From the NCBI GenBank assembly GCA_023277325.1, contig JALRIQ010000135.1:1-5659 (forward strand): a DNA stretch of 5,659 nucleotides. The letters run 5' to 3'. The translations under genes were made by a program, and so were the position numbers. The notes under the pieces are model-generated. The model searched no databases and was not told the origin of the DNA. It saw only the letters and a list, made by a program, of their open reading frames with translations. This document shows, in pieces, positions 1-5,659 of the stretch. The DNA is from Bacteroidia bacterium (lineage in GTDB: Bacteria > Bacteroidota > Bacteroidia > UBA8524). Within the stretch, counting starts at the first letter, position 1, and each line of letters begins with the position of its first letter.

Positions 1-477
1 AGCTCCGGCAAACAGACTGTCTTCCAAATTCACCTTATTCTTCCACCCAGCACAAACCAGGGTGACATCCTGATTGTCGGCAATGAGGTAATCGGCAAGG
101 GCCTGCAGGTTCAGGAAAGAACCAATAAAAATTCTGCGGGCACTTCTCGATTCCAATAAAGCATAGGTCCCATTGGTGGTGGTGATAGCAATGTCTCTGC
201 CTTCTACCAAGGAGCGGGTAAATTCTTCGGGAGAATTCCCCATATCAAATCCATCCAGCTTCATCCCGTTTCTTTCTGCCGCACACAAGCAGCCGAGGTC
301 GCGGTAACGTAAACAATCTTCGGGAGTAGCTACGGGCATCAGAGATTTTGCTCCCTGATCAAGGGCATAACACATCGAGGTGGTGGCGCGCAGCACATCA
401 ATGATCACGGTATTGCTACCCTCCAACGAATGATGCGAAATCAGCGCTGGGGAGAAAATAGTCTCTATGCTTGGCAT
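1..477 (-). CDS. comB: ComB-family 2-phosphosulfolactate phosphatase-like protein (3' end cut by window edge)
   Basis: The 159 codons read on the minus strand from ATG at 477-475 are open to the window edge. The family is usually about 230-250 residues, so roughly the first two thirds are present. Recognisable ComB motifs, in order: IDVLRATTS (residues 26-34), AAERNG (66-71), GFDMGNSP (76-83), TTNGT (100-104), VCAGW (141-145) and EDSLFAGA (152-159). In methanogens ComB is a Mg-dependent phosphatase that converts 2-phosphosulfolactate to sulfolactate in coenzyme M synthesis. Bacteroidota do not make coenzyme M, so the true substrate here is uncertain; sulfolactate or another phospho-acid is possible. 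The start is fixed by the family N-terminus and by the TAATG junction with the stop of the upstream kbl gene, which shares base 477. That junction points to co-transcription and translational coupling. Family assignment is firm; function in this organism is not. Confidence 0.88.
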   Translation of the reverse strand, partial: MPSIETIFSPALISHHSLEGSNTVIIDVLRATTSMCYALDQGAKSLMPVATPEDCLRYRDLGCLCAAERNGMKLDGFDMGNSPEEFTRSLVEGRDIAITTTNGTYALLESRSARRIFIGSFLNLQALADYLIADNQDVTLVCAGWKNKVNLEDSLFAGA

Positions 478-1667
478 TAGCTGATGACGCCTAGTTCTTT
501 TCCAACTTTATTAAAGGCATTGATGGCCTTATCGAGATGCGCCTGGTCATGACCTGCCGACAATTGCACACGAATACGTGCTTGTCCTTTAGGCACTACC
601 GGGAAATAGAATCCAATCACATAGATGCCTTCTTCCAAAAGTTTCTCAGCAAATGTTTGAGAAAGCTTCGCATCATACAACATAATAGGCACGATTGGAT
701 GTGTTCCCGGTTTGATATCAAACCCTGCTTCGGTCATCTTGGTCCGGAAGTAGGTGGTATTATATTCCAACTTGTCGCGGAGCTCGGTGGTTTCGCTCAG
801 CATGTCCAATACGGCAATAGACGCACCTACGATTGAAGGGGCAAGGGTATTGGAGAACAAATACGGACGTGAGCGTTGACGCAACATGTCGATGATTTCT
901 TTACGGCCTGAGGTAAATCCTCCAGATGCGCCACCCAATGCTTTTCCAAGTGTTCCGGTGATGATGTCTACACGGCCCATCACACCACAATGTTCATGGG
1001 TACCGCGGCCAGTTTTTCCTAAAAACCCGCTGGCATGGCACTCGTCGATCATTACGAGGGCATTGTATTTATCGGCCAGGTCGCAGATTTTATCCAATTG
1101 AGCGATGGTTCCATCCATAGAAAAAGCACCGTCGGTTACGATAAGGCGGTGTCTTTTATCCTGGGTTTTTTTCAGGATCTCTTCCAACTCGTTCATGTCG
1201 TTATGCGCATATCGGTGGCGGTCGGCTTTACACAGACGCACTCCATCGATAATCGAGGCATGGTTGAGGGAATCAGAAATAATCGCATCCTCATCATTCA
1301 ATAATGGTTCGAAAACCCCGCCGTTGGCATCAAAGGCTGCGGCGTAAAGAATGGTATCTTCTGTACCGAGGAATTCGGCAATTTTATCTTCCAGCTCTTT
1401 ATGGATGTCTTGGGTTCCGCAAATAAAGCGTACGGAAGACAAGCCATACCCATGTGTATCAATGGCCTTTTTGGCAGCTTCTATGACTTTCGGATGAGAT
1501 GACAGGCCCAGATAATTATTAGCGCAGAAATTCACCACCTCTTTTCCGTCACTTAATCGAATGTCGGCAGCCTGCGGAGAGCTGATTATACGCTCGGTTT
1601 TATAGAGTCCGGCGTCTTTAATTTCCTGTAGTTCTTGAGTTAGAGAGGGTTTCAGCGTAGTGTACAT
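477..1667 (-). CDS. kbl: Glycine C-acetyltransferase (2-amino-3-ketobutyrate CoA ligase)
   Basis: PLP-dependent enzyme of the alpha-oxoamine synthase family. It joins glycine and acetyl-CoA to 2-amino-3-oxobutyrate, or in the catabolic direction cleaves that intermediate after threonine dehydrogenase has acted. At 396 residues it matches E. coli Kbl (398) and resembles it closely from end to end, for example [10 protein letters not shown] (46-55), [10 protein letters not shown] (78-87), [14 protein letters not shown] (135-148), [20 protein letters not shown] (231-250) and [10 protein letters not shown] (357-366). The Schiff-base lysine is K242; H136, D208 and H211 are the expected PLP contacts, and R366 matches the substrate-carboxylate arginine. 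The start ATG is preceded by AAAGGAAA at a suitable distance and by a Bacteroidota promoter. No threonine dehydrogenase gene is in view; the downstream partner is a ComB-family gene overlapping by one base. Cytoplasmic. Related enzymes (serine palmitoyltransferase, cysteate acyltransferase) are less likely given the near full-length match to Kbl. Confidence 0.96.
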   Translation of the reverse strand: MYTTLKPSLTQELQEIKDAGLYKTERIISSPQAADIRLSDGKEVVNFCANNYLGLSSHPKVIEAAKKAIDTHGYGLSSVRFICGTQDIHKELEDKIAEFLGTEDTILYAAAFDANGGVFEPLLNDEDAIISDSLNHASIIDGVRLCKADRHRYAHNDMNELEEILKKTQDKRHRLIVTDGAFSMDGTIAQLDKICDLADKYNALVMIDECHASGFLGKTGRGTHEHCGVMGRVDIITGTLGKALGGASGGFTSGRKEIIDMLRQRSRPYLFSNTLAPSIVGASIAVLDMLSETTELRDKLEYNTTYFRTKMTEAGFDIKPGTHPIVPIMLYDAKLSQTFAEKLLEEGIYVIGFYFPVVPKGQARIRVQLSAGHDQAHLDKAINAFNKVGKELGVIS

Positions 1668-1670
1668 GGT

Positions 1671-1678
1671 TTTCCTTT
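1671..1678 (-). promoter_or_regulatory. Ribosome binding site of kbl
   Basis: On the minus strand the sequence AAAGGAAA lies just before the kbl ATG, with AGGA five bases from the start codon. It is the only clear Shine-Dalgarno-like site among the genes here; ftsH, the LUD gene and lpxH have none. It supports the chosen kbl start. Confidence 0.55.
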
Positions 1679-1688
1679 AATGGGGCTG

Positions 1689-1717
1689 CAAATTTATCAA
1701 AAATTTTAGGCTTCAAA
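1689..1717 (-). promoter_or_regulatory. Predicted Bacteroidota-type promoter of kbl-comB
   Basis: Read on the minus strand there is a TTTG (-33 element, plus-strand 1714-1717), a 17-base spacer and TAAATTTG (plus-strand 1689-1696), which fits the Bacteroidota -7 consensus TAnnTTTG. Published flavobacterial promoters use a TTG about 17-23 bases before TAnnTTTG, so the spacing fits. Transcription would begin near 1682, giving a leader of only about 15 bases that includes the AAAGGAAA ribosome site. This is motif matching only. Confidence 0.6.
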
Positions 1718-1782
1718 CCCTTTCTGGGCTTTGGATTGTTTTTTGTTTAATGCATCATCACCCTGAATATCCGCAGAATGGT

Positions 1783-1790
1783 TAGTTTTG
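1783..1790 (+). promoter_or_regulatory. Candidate -7 element of the ftsH operon promoter
   Basis: TAGTTTTG matches the Bacteroidota -7 consensus TAnnTTTG and lies 31 bases before the ftsH ATG, giving a predicted leader of about 25 bases. I found no good TTG at the expected -33 distance, so this is weaker than the kbl promoter on the other strand. It is the best plus-strand match in the 154-base divergent spacer. Confidence 0.4.
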
Positions 1791-1821
1791 CGGTGCAGGG
1801 CCATTAAGCTCAATTATTTCC

Positions 1822-4017
1822 ATGAAGGAGAACGAAACGAAAACAACCTATAATAAAGGTGACAAGAAGGAAAACCCTTTGAATCCTTTCGGAGGGAAGA
1901 AAAATAATTCAAGTCCAAAAAAACCAGGAGGAGGCGCCCCGAAATTCAATTTTTATTGGATTTACGGAATCATATTGGCCATCTTCCTCATTTTGCAATT
2001 TTTCCCAAATGAGGTAGCCAAAAAGACCAACCTCAATGCCGTGCTCGACATGATCGAGGCCAAGGAAATTGAAAAAATCGATGTGATCAACGATAAGATT
2101 GCGGAGGTTTACTTGACAGAAGATGCATTAAAAAATGCGCGCCACGAAGAGGTAGCGAAGAAAAAGGGCATGTTCAATGAAAAGGCACCTCAGTATTCCT
2201 TTGAAATTGGCGATGTGCAATATTTCCAGGAATCTATCGATAAGGCAGACCCGAACCGTAAGGTGGTCGTGGAATTCCACAATCGCCCGAATTGGTTCCA
2301 GGATATCCTCGGCTGGTTGCTCCCAATCATCGTCATGGTGGCCATCTTCTTGTTTGTGATGCGCAGAATGGGCGGTGGTGCTGCAGGTGGTGGCGGACAG
2401 ATTTTCAATATCGGAAAATCACGTGCCCAGCTATTTGATAAAGACGCCATGGTGAATGTTACATTTAAAGATGTAGCAGGACTCGAAGAGGCGAAGGTGG
2501 AAGTGATGGAAATCGTCGACTTCCTTAAAAACCCGAAAAAATACACCAACCTCGGTGGTAAAATTCCAAAAGGAGCATTGCTTGTAGGCCCTCCGGGAAC
2601 AGGTAAAACCTTATTGGCAAAAGCCGTGGCTGGAGAGGCCAATGTGCCTTTCTTCTCCCTATCTGGTTCCGACTTCGTAGAGATGTTCGTGGGTGTGGGA
2701 GCTTCTCGTGTGCGTGACTTGTTCCGCCAGGCTAAGGAAAAAGCACCATGTATCATCTTTATTGATGAGATTGATGCGATCGGACGTGCCCGTGGTAAAA
2801 ACATGGTAACCGGAGGAAACGACGAAAGAGAAAATACCCTCAACCAGCTTCTTACCGAGATGGATGGTTTTGGTACCGACTCTGGCGTTATCATCCTTGC
2901 CGCAACCAACCGTCCTGATGTTTTGGATTCTGCCTTGATGCGTCCAGGCCGTTTCGACCGTCAGATTGGAATTGATCGCCCTGACCTTGTAGGCCGTGAA
3001 GCGATCTTTAAAGTACACTTGAAGCCATTGACCAAATTGGCTACTGATGTAGATCCGAAGAAACTTTCAGCACAAACCCCTGGTTTCGCCGGAGCAGAGA
3101 TTGCCAACGTATGTAATGAGGCAGCCTTGATCGCAGCCCGCAGAAATAAAGAGGCGGTGGATATGCAAGACTTCCAGGATGCCATCGACCGTGTGATTGG
3201 CGGATTGGAGAAAAAGAATAAAATCATCTCCCCAGAAGAGAAAGAGATTGTGGCCTACCACGAAGCAGGACATGCTATCGTTGGTTGGTTCCTCGAATAC
3301 GCAGATCCTTTGGTAAAAGTGTCGATCGTACCGCGTGGTGTGGCGGCGCTTGGTTATGCGCAATACCTCCCAAAAGAACAGTACCTCTACCGCACCGAGC
3401 AGCTTATCGATATGATGTGCATGACCCTCGGAGGAAGAGCAGCTGAAGAAGTGGTATTCAAAAAGATCTCTACCGGAGCGCAAAACGACTTGGAGCGCAT
3501 TACCAAAATGGCCTATGGCATGGTAACCATGTACGGCATGAATGAAAAGGTCGGTAATGTATCTTTCAATGACCCGAATAATGAGTTTGGCTTCGGAAAA
3601 CCATACTCTGAGCATACTGCAGAATTGATTGACGAGGAAGTACGTAAACTTATCGCAGCGGCTTATGAGCGCACGAAAGGCTTATTGATTGAAAAGCGTG
3701 AAAGCCTTGAAATCATTGCGAAAGAACTCTTGAAGAAGGAAATCATCTTCCAAAGCGACCTCGAAAAACTTATTGGTAAACGTCCGTTTGATCAGAAAAC
3801 GAATTACCAGGAGTATATGGACAAAGTTGAGGTTGAGGCTGAGGATAAGGTTGAGGTTAAGCCCGCCGACGCTGAAAAAGCTTTGGCGGAGAGCGCTGAG
3901 CCCTCTATGAATGACAATGCTGAGGTAAATGCCAACGTGGAGTCGGTTGAAGAGAAAAAGCCGAATGTGGAGGGAAATGAAAATCCGACACAAGAAGATG
4001 ATCTGAAAGCAGATTAG
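1822..4017 (+). CDS. ftsH: ATP-dependent zinc metalloprotease FtsH
   Basis: Membrane-anchored AAA+ protease that extracts and degrades membrane and regulatory proteins as a hexamer. Layout: basic, Gly/Asn/Lys-rich cytoplasmic head (1-41); first membrane segment (about 44-62); extracytoplasmic domain (about 63-160); second membrane segment (about 162-180); Gly-rich linker (184-192); AAA+ domain with Walker A GPPGTGKT (256-263), pore loop FVGVG (289-293), Walker B IIFIDEID (311-318) and second region of homology with likely arginine fingers R374 and R377; M41 peptidase domain with zinc motif HEAGH (480-484, catalytic E481) and third ligand D556. At 731 residues it is longer than E. coli FtsH (644). 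The excess is partly an acidic, probably disordered tail (about 661-731) whose first part is encoded by GTTGAG-like hexamers. The start has no Shine-Dalgarno but a TAGTTTTG element lies upstream. It is first in a run with the LUD gene and lpxH. Confidence 0.98.
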   Translation: MKENETKTTYNKGDKKENPLNPFGGKKNNSSPKKPGGGAPKFNFYWIYGIILAIFLILQFFPNEVAKKTNLNAVLDMIEAKEIEKIDVINDKIAEVYLTEDALKNARHEEVAKKKGMFNEKAPQYSFEIGDVQYFQESIDKADPNRKVVVEFHNRPNWFQDILGWLLPIIVMVAIFLFVMRRMGGGAAGGGGQIFNIGKSRAQLFDKDAMVNVTFKDVAGLEEAKVEVMEIVDFLKNPKKYTNLGGKIPKGALLVGPPGTGKTLLAKAVAGEANVPFFSLSGSDFVEMFVGVGASRVRDLFRQAKEKAPCIIFIDEIDAIGRARGKNMVTGGNDERENTLNQLLTEMDGFGTDSGVIILAATNRPDVLDSALMRPGRFDRQIGIDRPDLVGREAIFKVHLKPLTKLATDVDPKKLSAQTPGFAGAEIANVCNEAALIAARRNKEAVDMQDFQDAIDRVIGGLEKKNKIISPEEKEIVAYHEAGHAIVGWFLEYADPLVKVSIVPRGVAALGYAQYLPKEQYLYRTEQLIDMMCMTLGGRAAEEVVFKKISTGAQNDLERITKMAYGMVTMYGMNEKVGNVSFNDPNNEFGFGKPYSEHTAELIDEEVRKLIAAAYERTKGLLIEKRESLEIIAKELLKKEIIFQSDLEKLIGKRPFDQKTNYQEYMDKVEVEAEDKVEVKPADAEKALAESAEPSMNDNAEVNANVESVEEKKPNVEGNENPTQEDDLKAD
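3826..3861 (+). repeat. Imperfect GTTGAG hexamer repeat inside the ftsH tail
   Basis: Six consecutive in-frame 6-base units occur: three exact GTTGAG plus GCTGAG, GATAAG and GTTAAG. They encode alternating Val/Ala/Asp and Glu/Lys (FtsH residues 669-680), the start of the acidic tail. The GTTGAG core recurs, at a 7-base period, at the end of lpxH. Confidence 0.75.
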
Positions 4018-4031
4018 TATCTTGCCTTTTC

Positions 4032-4673
4032 ATGGAAGACATTACCACACCCCGGGAAAAGATCCTCAAGAAGGTGAGGGCGGGCTTACTCAATAAGTTC
4101 GCCGCGCATTTTCCTGATGTGGAGATGGAGACCGATATCTTTCATTATCCGGATGAAGACCATGCTGTTTCCTTTGCCAAGCATTTTACGAGCATGGGCG
4201 GAGGTTTTATCTACTGCCACAATAATTTCGACTTCCATGAGAACCTTATTATATGGATGGAGAAAAAAGGCATCAAACAGCTTCTGGTTTCCGACCCGGA
4301 TTTGCGCCGTGAAATTGATAACCTCGGATTGCCCCTTAGCGATAAGCTCGAGGACCATCCTGACCAGAGTGCAGCCCTGGTAGCCGCGGAAGCGCTGACT
4401 GCCCGAAATGGCGGACTGCTCTTTTCCTCGGCAACGACCCAACGCGATTACCTGGCAGGAGCGCCTATTGTGGCCGTATATGGAAAGCTTTCCAAAATGG
4501 GCGACGACATGCGCCAGGCTTGGGTAACGCTCAAGAACCGTTACGGCGAAAAGCTGCCTTCCTTGATTACTTTTGTTCAGGGCCCTGTAAAGGAAAACAA
4601 TGCCACAGGGGCAAGAAAGGAATTGGTTTTATTCCTTGTAAACGACCAAAATAAGCGCAGCGATATTCAGTAA
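4032..4673 (+). CDS. LUD-domain (LutC/YkgG-like) protein of unknown function
   Basis: A 213-residue soluble protein that I assign to the LUD (DUF162) family from its overall pattern: a GGGFIYCHNNFD strand-loop (56-67), a VSDPDLR segment (86-92), AAEALTARNGGLLFSS (118-133), which matches the family's EA...AETG...S core, then PIVAVYGKLSKM (145-156) and a C-terminal LITFVQGP...RKELVLFLV (178-203). LutC proteins take part in lactate oxidation together with LutA and LutB, but neither is present here and the usual LutC GPSRTADIE-type motif is replaced by GPVKENNATG, so lactate use should not be assumed. The gene starts 14 bases after ftsH and ends 2 bases before lpxH, so it is probably co-transcribed with both. 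From memory, LUD genes next to ftsH are common in flavobacteria. There is no membrane segment or signal peptide and no Shine-Dalgarno. No other in-frame ATG lies between the start and the preceding in-frame stop at 3999. Confidence 0.8.
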   Translation: MEDITTPREKILKKVRAGLLNKFAAHFPDVEMETDIFHYPDEDHAVSFAKHFTSMGGGFIYCHNNFDFHENLIIWMEKKGIKQLLVSDPDLRREIDNLGLPLSDKLEDHPDQSAALVAAEALTARNGGLLFSSATTQRDYLAGAPIVAVYGKLSKMGDDMRQAWVTLKNRYGEKLPSLITFVQGPVKENNATGARKELVLFLVNDQNKRSDIQ

Positions 4674-4675
4674 AC

Positions 4676-5440
4676 ATGCAACTTGAACCAGGAAAAAAGA
4701 TCTATTTCAACTCCGACTACCACCTTGGTGTTCCGAATGCGGAAGCCAGCTTGGTCCGTGAGAAAAAGGTAGTCGCCTGGCTCGAGCAAGTGCGTCATGA
4801 TGCCCAGGAAATCTATTTAATGGGCGATCTCTTCGATTTCTGGTTTGAATACAAATACGTGGTCCCTAAGGGCTTTGTTCGGCTTTTGGGCAAGATGGCC
4901 GAGATCGTGGATGCGGGAATTCCCATCTATGTATTTAGCGGCAACCACGATATGTGGATGTTCGGCTATTTCGAAAAGGAGCTGGGTGTGCCTGTTATTC
5001 ATAAACCAGAGACCCGCGAATGGAACGGCAAAAAGTTCTATTTGGGCCATGGCGATGGATTAGGTCCTGGCGACCATGGCTATAAATTTCTTAAGAAAGT
5101 ATTTCGCAACCCCCTTTGCCAGTGGGCTTTTGGTATGATTCCTTCCCGCATTGGTTTGGGCATTGCCAACTATTTCTCCCAACGCAGCCGTCATGCCAAC
5201 GCCAACGACGATGCGAAGTTCCTCGGAGAAGAAAACGAATGGCTCGTGATTTACTGCAAAGAAATCCTGGCCAAAGCGCATTTCGACTATTTTGTCTTTG
5301 GTCACCGCCACCTCCCCCTCGACATCGACCTTGGCAATGGCAGCCGCTATATCAACCTCGGCGATTGGATTCGTTATTTCACCTACGCTGAGTTTGATGG
5401 GGAAAAGTTGGAGCTTAAGGAGTTTAGGGTTGAGGGCTGA
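4676..5440 (+). CDS. lpxH: UDP-2,3-diacylglucosamine diphosphatase, LpxH-like
   Basis: Calcineurin-like metallophosphoesterase of 254 residues (E. coli LpxH 240). LpxH splits UDP-2,3-diacylglucosamine to lipid X and UMP, the fourth step of lipid A synthesis, at the inner membrane surface. The metal-binding set is complete and spaced as in LpxH: SDYHLG (D14, H16), GDLFDFW (D51), GNHD (N90, H91), GHGDG (H125) and GHRH (H210, H212). An insertion cap (about 130-185) with aromatic and basic residues (IPSRIG, SQRSRH) fits the lipid-binding lid. Position 91 is His, where E. coli LpxH has Arg (GNRD), so a related phosphoesterase cannot be fully excluded, though LpxH is the best fit. The gene begins 2 bases after the LUD gene stop. 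Its last codons (R-V-E-G) and TGA stop fall within a 7-base-period repeat, so the extreme C-terminus may be recently altered. Confidence 0.87.
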   Translation: MQLEPGKKIYFNSDYHLGVPNAEASLVREKKVVAWLEQVRHDAQEIYLMGDLFDFWFEYKYVVPKGFVRLLGKMAEIVDAGIPIYVFSGNHDMWMFGYFEKELGVPVIHKPETREWNGKKFYLGHGDGLGPGDHGYKFLKKVFRNPLCQWAFGMIPSRIGLGIANYFSQRSRHANANDDAKFLGEENEWLVIYCKEILAKAHFDYFVFGHRHLPLDIDLGNGSRYINLGDWIRYFTYAEFDGEKLELKEFRVEG

Positions 5441-5467
5441 GGGTTGAGGGTTGAAGGTTCAGGGTGG
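5426..5467 (+). repeat. 7-bp tandem array, consensus AGGGTTG
   Basis: Six consecutive 7-base units: three exact AGGGTTG, one AGGGCTG, then the degraded AAGGTTC and AGGGTGG. The first two units overlap the last codons and stop of lpxH. TGA occurs at 5431, 5438, 5445 and 5452; because 7 is not a multiple of 3, these stops cover all three forward frames. A related array in opposite orientation lies at 5553-5587. Confidence 0.85.
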
Positions 5468-5495
5468 GAAAGCCACAATGCCTTGTGGCCCTTCC
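5467..5495 (+). other. Hairpin downstream of lpxH
   Basis: GCCACAA (5472-5478) and TTGTGGC (5483-5489) form a perfect 7-bp stem around the tetraloop TGCC. A further 4-bp stem, GGAA (5467-5470) with TTCC (5492-5495), extends it across a small internal loop. No T-run follows, so it is not a classical rho-independent terminator; it could protect the mRNA 3' end or be part of a dispersed REP-like element. Competing pairings exist, for example ACAATG (5475-5480) with CATTGT (5506-5511). Confidence 0.55.
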
Positions 5496-5552
5496 GACAA
5501 GCTCACATTGTTTCAAAAACACAGAACCAACGACGATTCAAATCCGCCTTAA

Positions 5553-5587
5553 ACTCTCAACTCTCAACTCTCAACTTTCAGCTTTCA
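5553..5587 (-). repeat. 7-bp tandem array in reverse orientation, consensus TGAGAGT
   Basis: Five 7-base units on the plus strand, three exact ACTCTCA, then ACTTTCA and GCTTTCA. Read on the minus strand they are TGAGAGT, TGAAAGT and TGAAAGC, sharing the GTTGAG core of the forward array at 5426-5467. Every unit carries a minus-strand TGA, so all three reverse frames are stopped. Confidence 0.85.
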
Positions 5588-5624
5588 ACTCCATGCACCC
5601 TGAACCCTTTTTTATTTAGCTTGT

Positions 5625-5632
5625 TACCTTTG
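5625..5632 (+). promoter_or_regulatory. Candidate -7 promoter element for a gene beyond the right edge
   Basis: TACCTTTG fits the Bacteroidota -7 consensus TAnnTTTG. I see no good TTG at the -33 distance; the stretch there is T-rich (5608-5613). Transcription would start near 5639. The window ends in AT after an A-rich stretch, so an ATG could begin at 5658, but the next base is not visible. Confidence 0.4.
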
Positions 5633-5659
5633 TACATACCCAAAGCCCAAGTTAAACAT

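Larger units (their letters stand above)
5456..5606. repeat. 11-bp perfect inverted repeat spanning the intergenic region
   Basis: GGTTCAGGGTG at 5456-5466 is exactly complementary to CACCCTGAACC at 5596-5606, with 129 bases between. The left copy is part of the forward heptad array; the right copy lies just outside the reverse heptad array and is followed by a run of T (5608-5613). Confidence 0.8.

Noticed and set aside
477..1667. Kbl as a serine palmitoyltransferase or cysteate fatty acyltransferase for sphingolipids or sulfonolipids
   Set aside because: These belong to the same family and would fit a sulfonate link with ComB, but the protein follows E. coli Kbl along almost its whole length, including the [14 protein letters not shown] and RPYLFSN segments, so acetyl-CoA and glycine are the expected substrates.
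2190..2909. 239-codon open frame antisense to the AAA+ region of ftsH
   Set aside because: It lies wholly within the strongly conserved ftsH coding sequence; the translation is Ser/Pro/Thr-rich with no recognisable domain, as expected of a shadow frame.
3067..3615. 182-codon open frame antisense to the FtsH peptidase domain
   Set aside because: Opposite an essential conserved gene, no recognisable domain, no promoter or ribosome site noticed; a shadow frame.
5467..5495. Rho-independent terminator of the ftsH-lpxH operon
   Set aside because: The stem is reasonable but no T-run follows; the nearest T-run is over 110 bases away at 5608-5613.
5478..5552. 24-codon reading frame starting at the ATG at 5478
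   Set aside because: It begins inside the hairpin stem, has no ribosome site and no recognisable sequence, and sits in repeat-rich non-coding DNA.
5426..5587. CRISPR array
   Set aside because: The repeated unit is 7 bases with no spacers and no cas genes nearby; it is a simple tandem repeat.

Overview
The window looks like chromosome of a member of the Bacteroidota, most likely a flavobacterium-like lineage. The evidence is the promoter -7 elements of the form TAnnTTTG, weak or absent Shine-Dalgarno sequences, the typical Bacteroidota form of FtsH (N-terminal KFNFYWIYG membrane entry) and an LpxH-type phosphoesterase with a GNHD motif. No mobile element, CRISPR array, tRNA or rRNA was found. 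The coding part is housekeeping in character, and I see no convincing new multi-gene system. The most unusual material is the structured repeat region at the right end.

Left part, minus strand (1-1667): kbl, for glycine C-acetyltransferase (2-amino-3-ketobutyrate CoA ligase), is followed by a ComB-family (2-phosphosulfolactate phosphatase-like) gene that runs off the left edge. The two overlap by one base in a TAATG junction, which suggests translational coupling. A well-formed Bacteroidota promoter lies just upstream of kbl.

Divergent spacer (1668-1821): it carries the kbl promoter on the minus strand and a candidate -7 element for ftsH on the plus strand.

Right part, plus strand (1822-5440): ftsH (membrane AAA+ zinc protease), a small LUD-domain protein of unknown function and an lpxH-like UDP-2,3-diacylglucosamine diphosphatase form a tight run with gaps of 14 and 2 bases, so probably one operon. 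FtsH controls lipid A synthesis in E. coli by degrading LpxC, so finding ftsH with a lipid A gene is suggestive of an envelope theme, but this is inference.

Right end (5426-5659): the last codons of lpxH, including its stop, lie inside a 7-bp-period repeat (consensus AGGGTTG). About 85 bases further on comes a related heptad array in the opposite orientation. A compact hairpin lies between them, an 11-bp perfect inverted repeat spans the region, and a TACCTTTG promoter element precedes the window end, probably driving a gene that starts at or beyond the edge.
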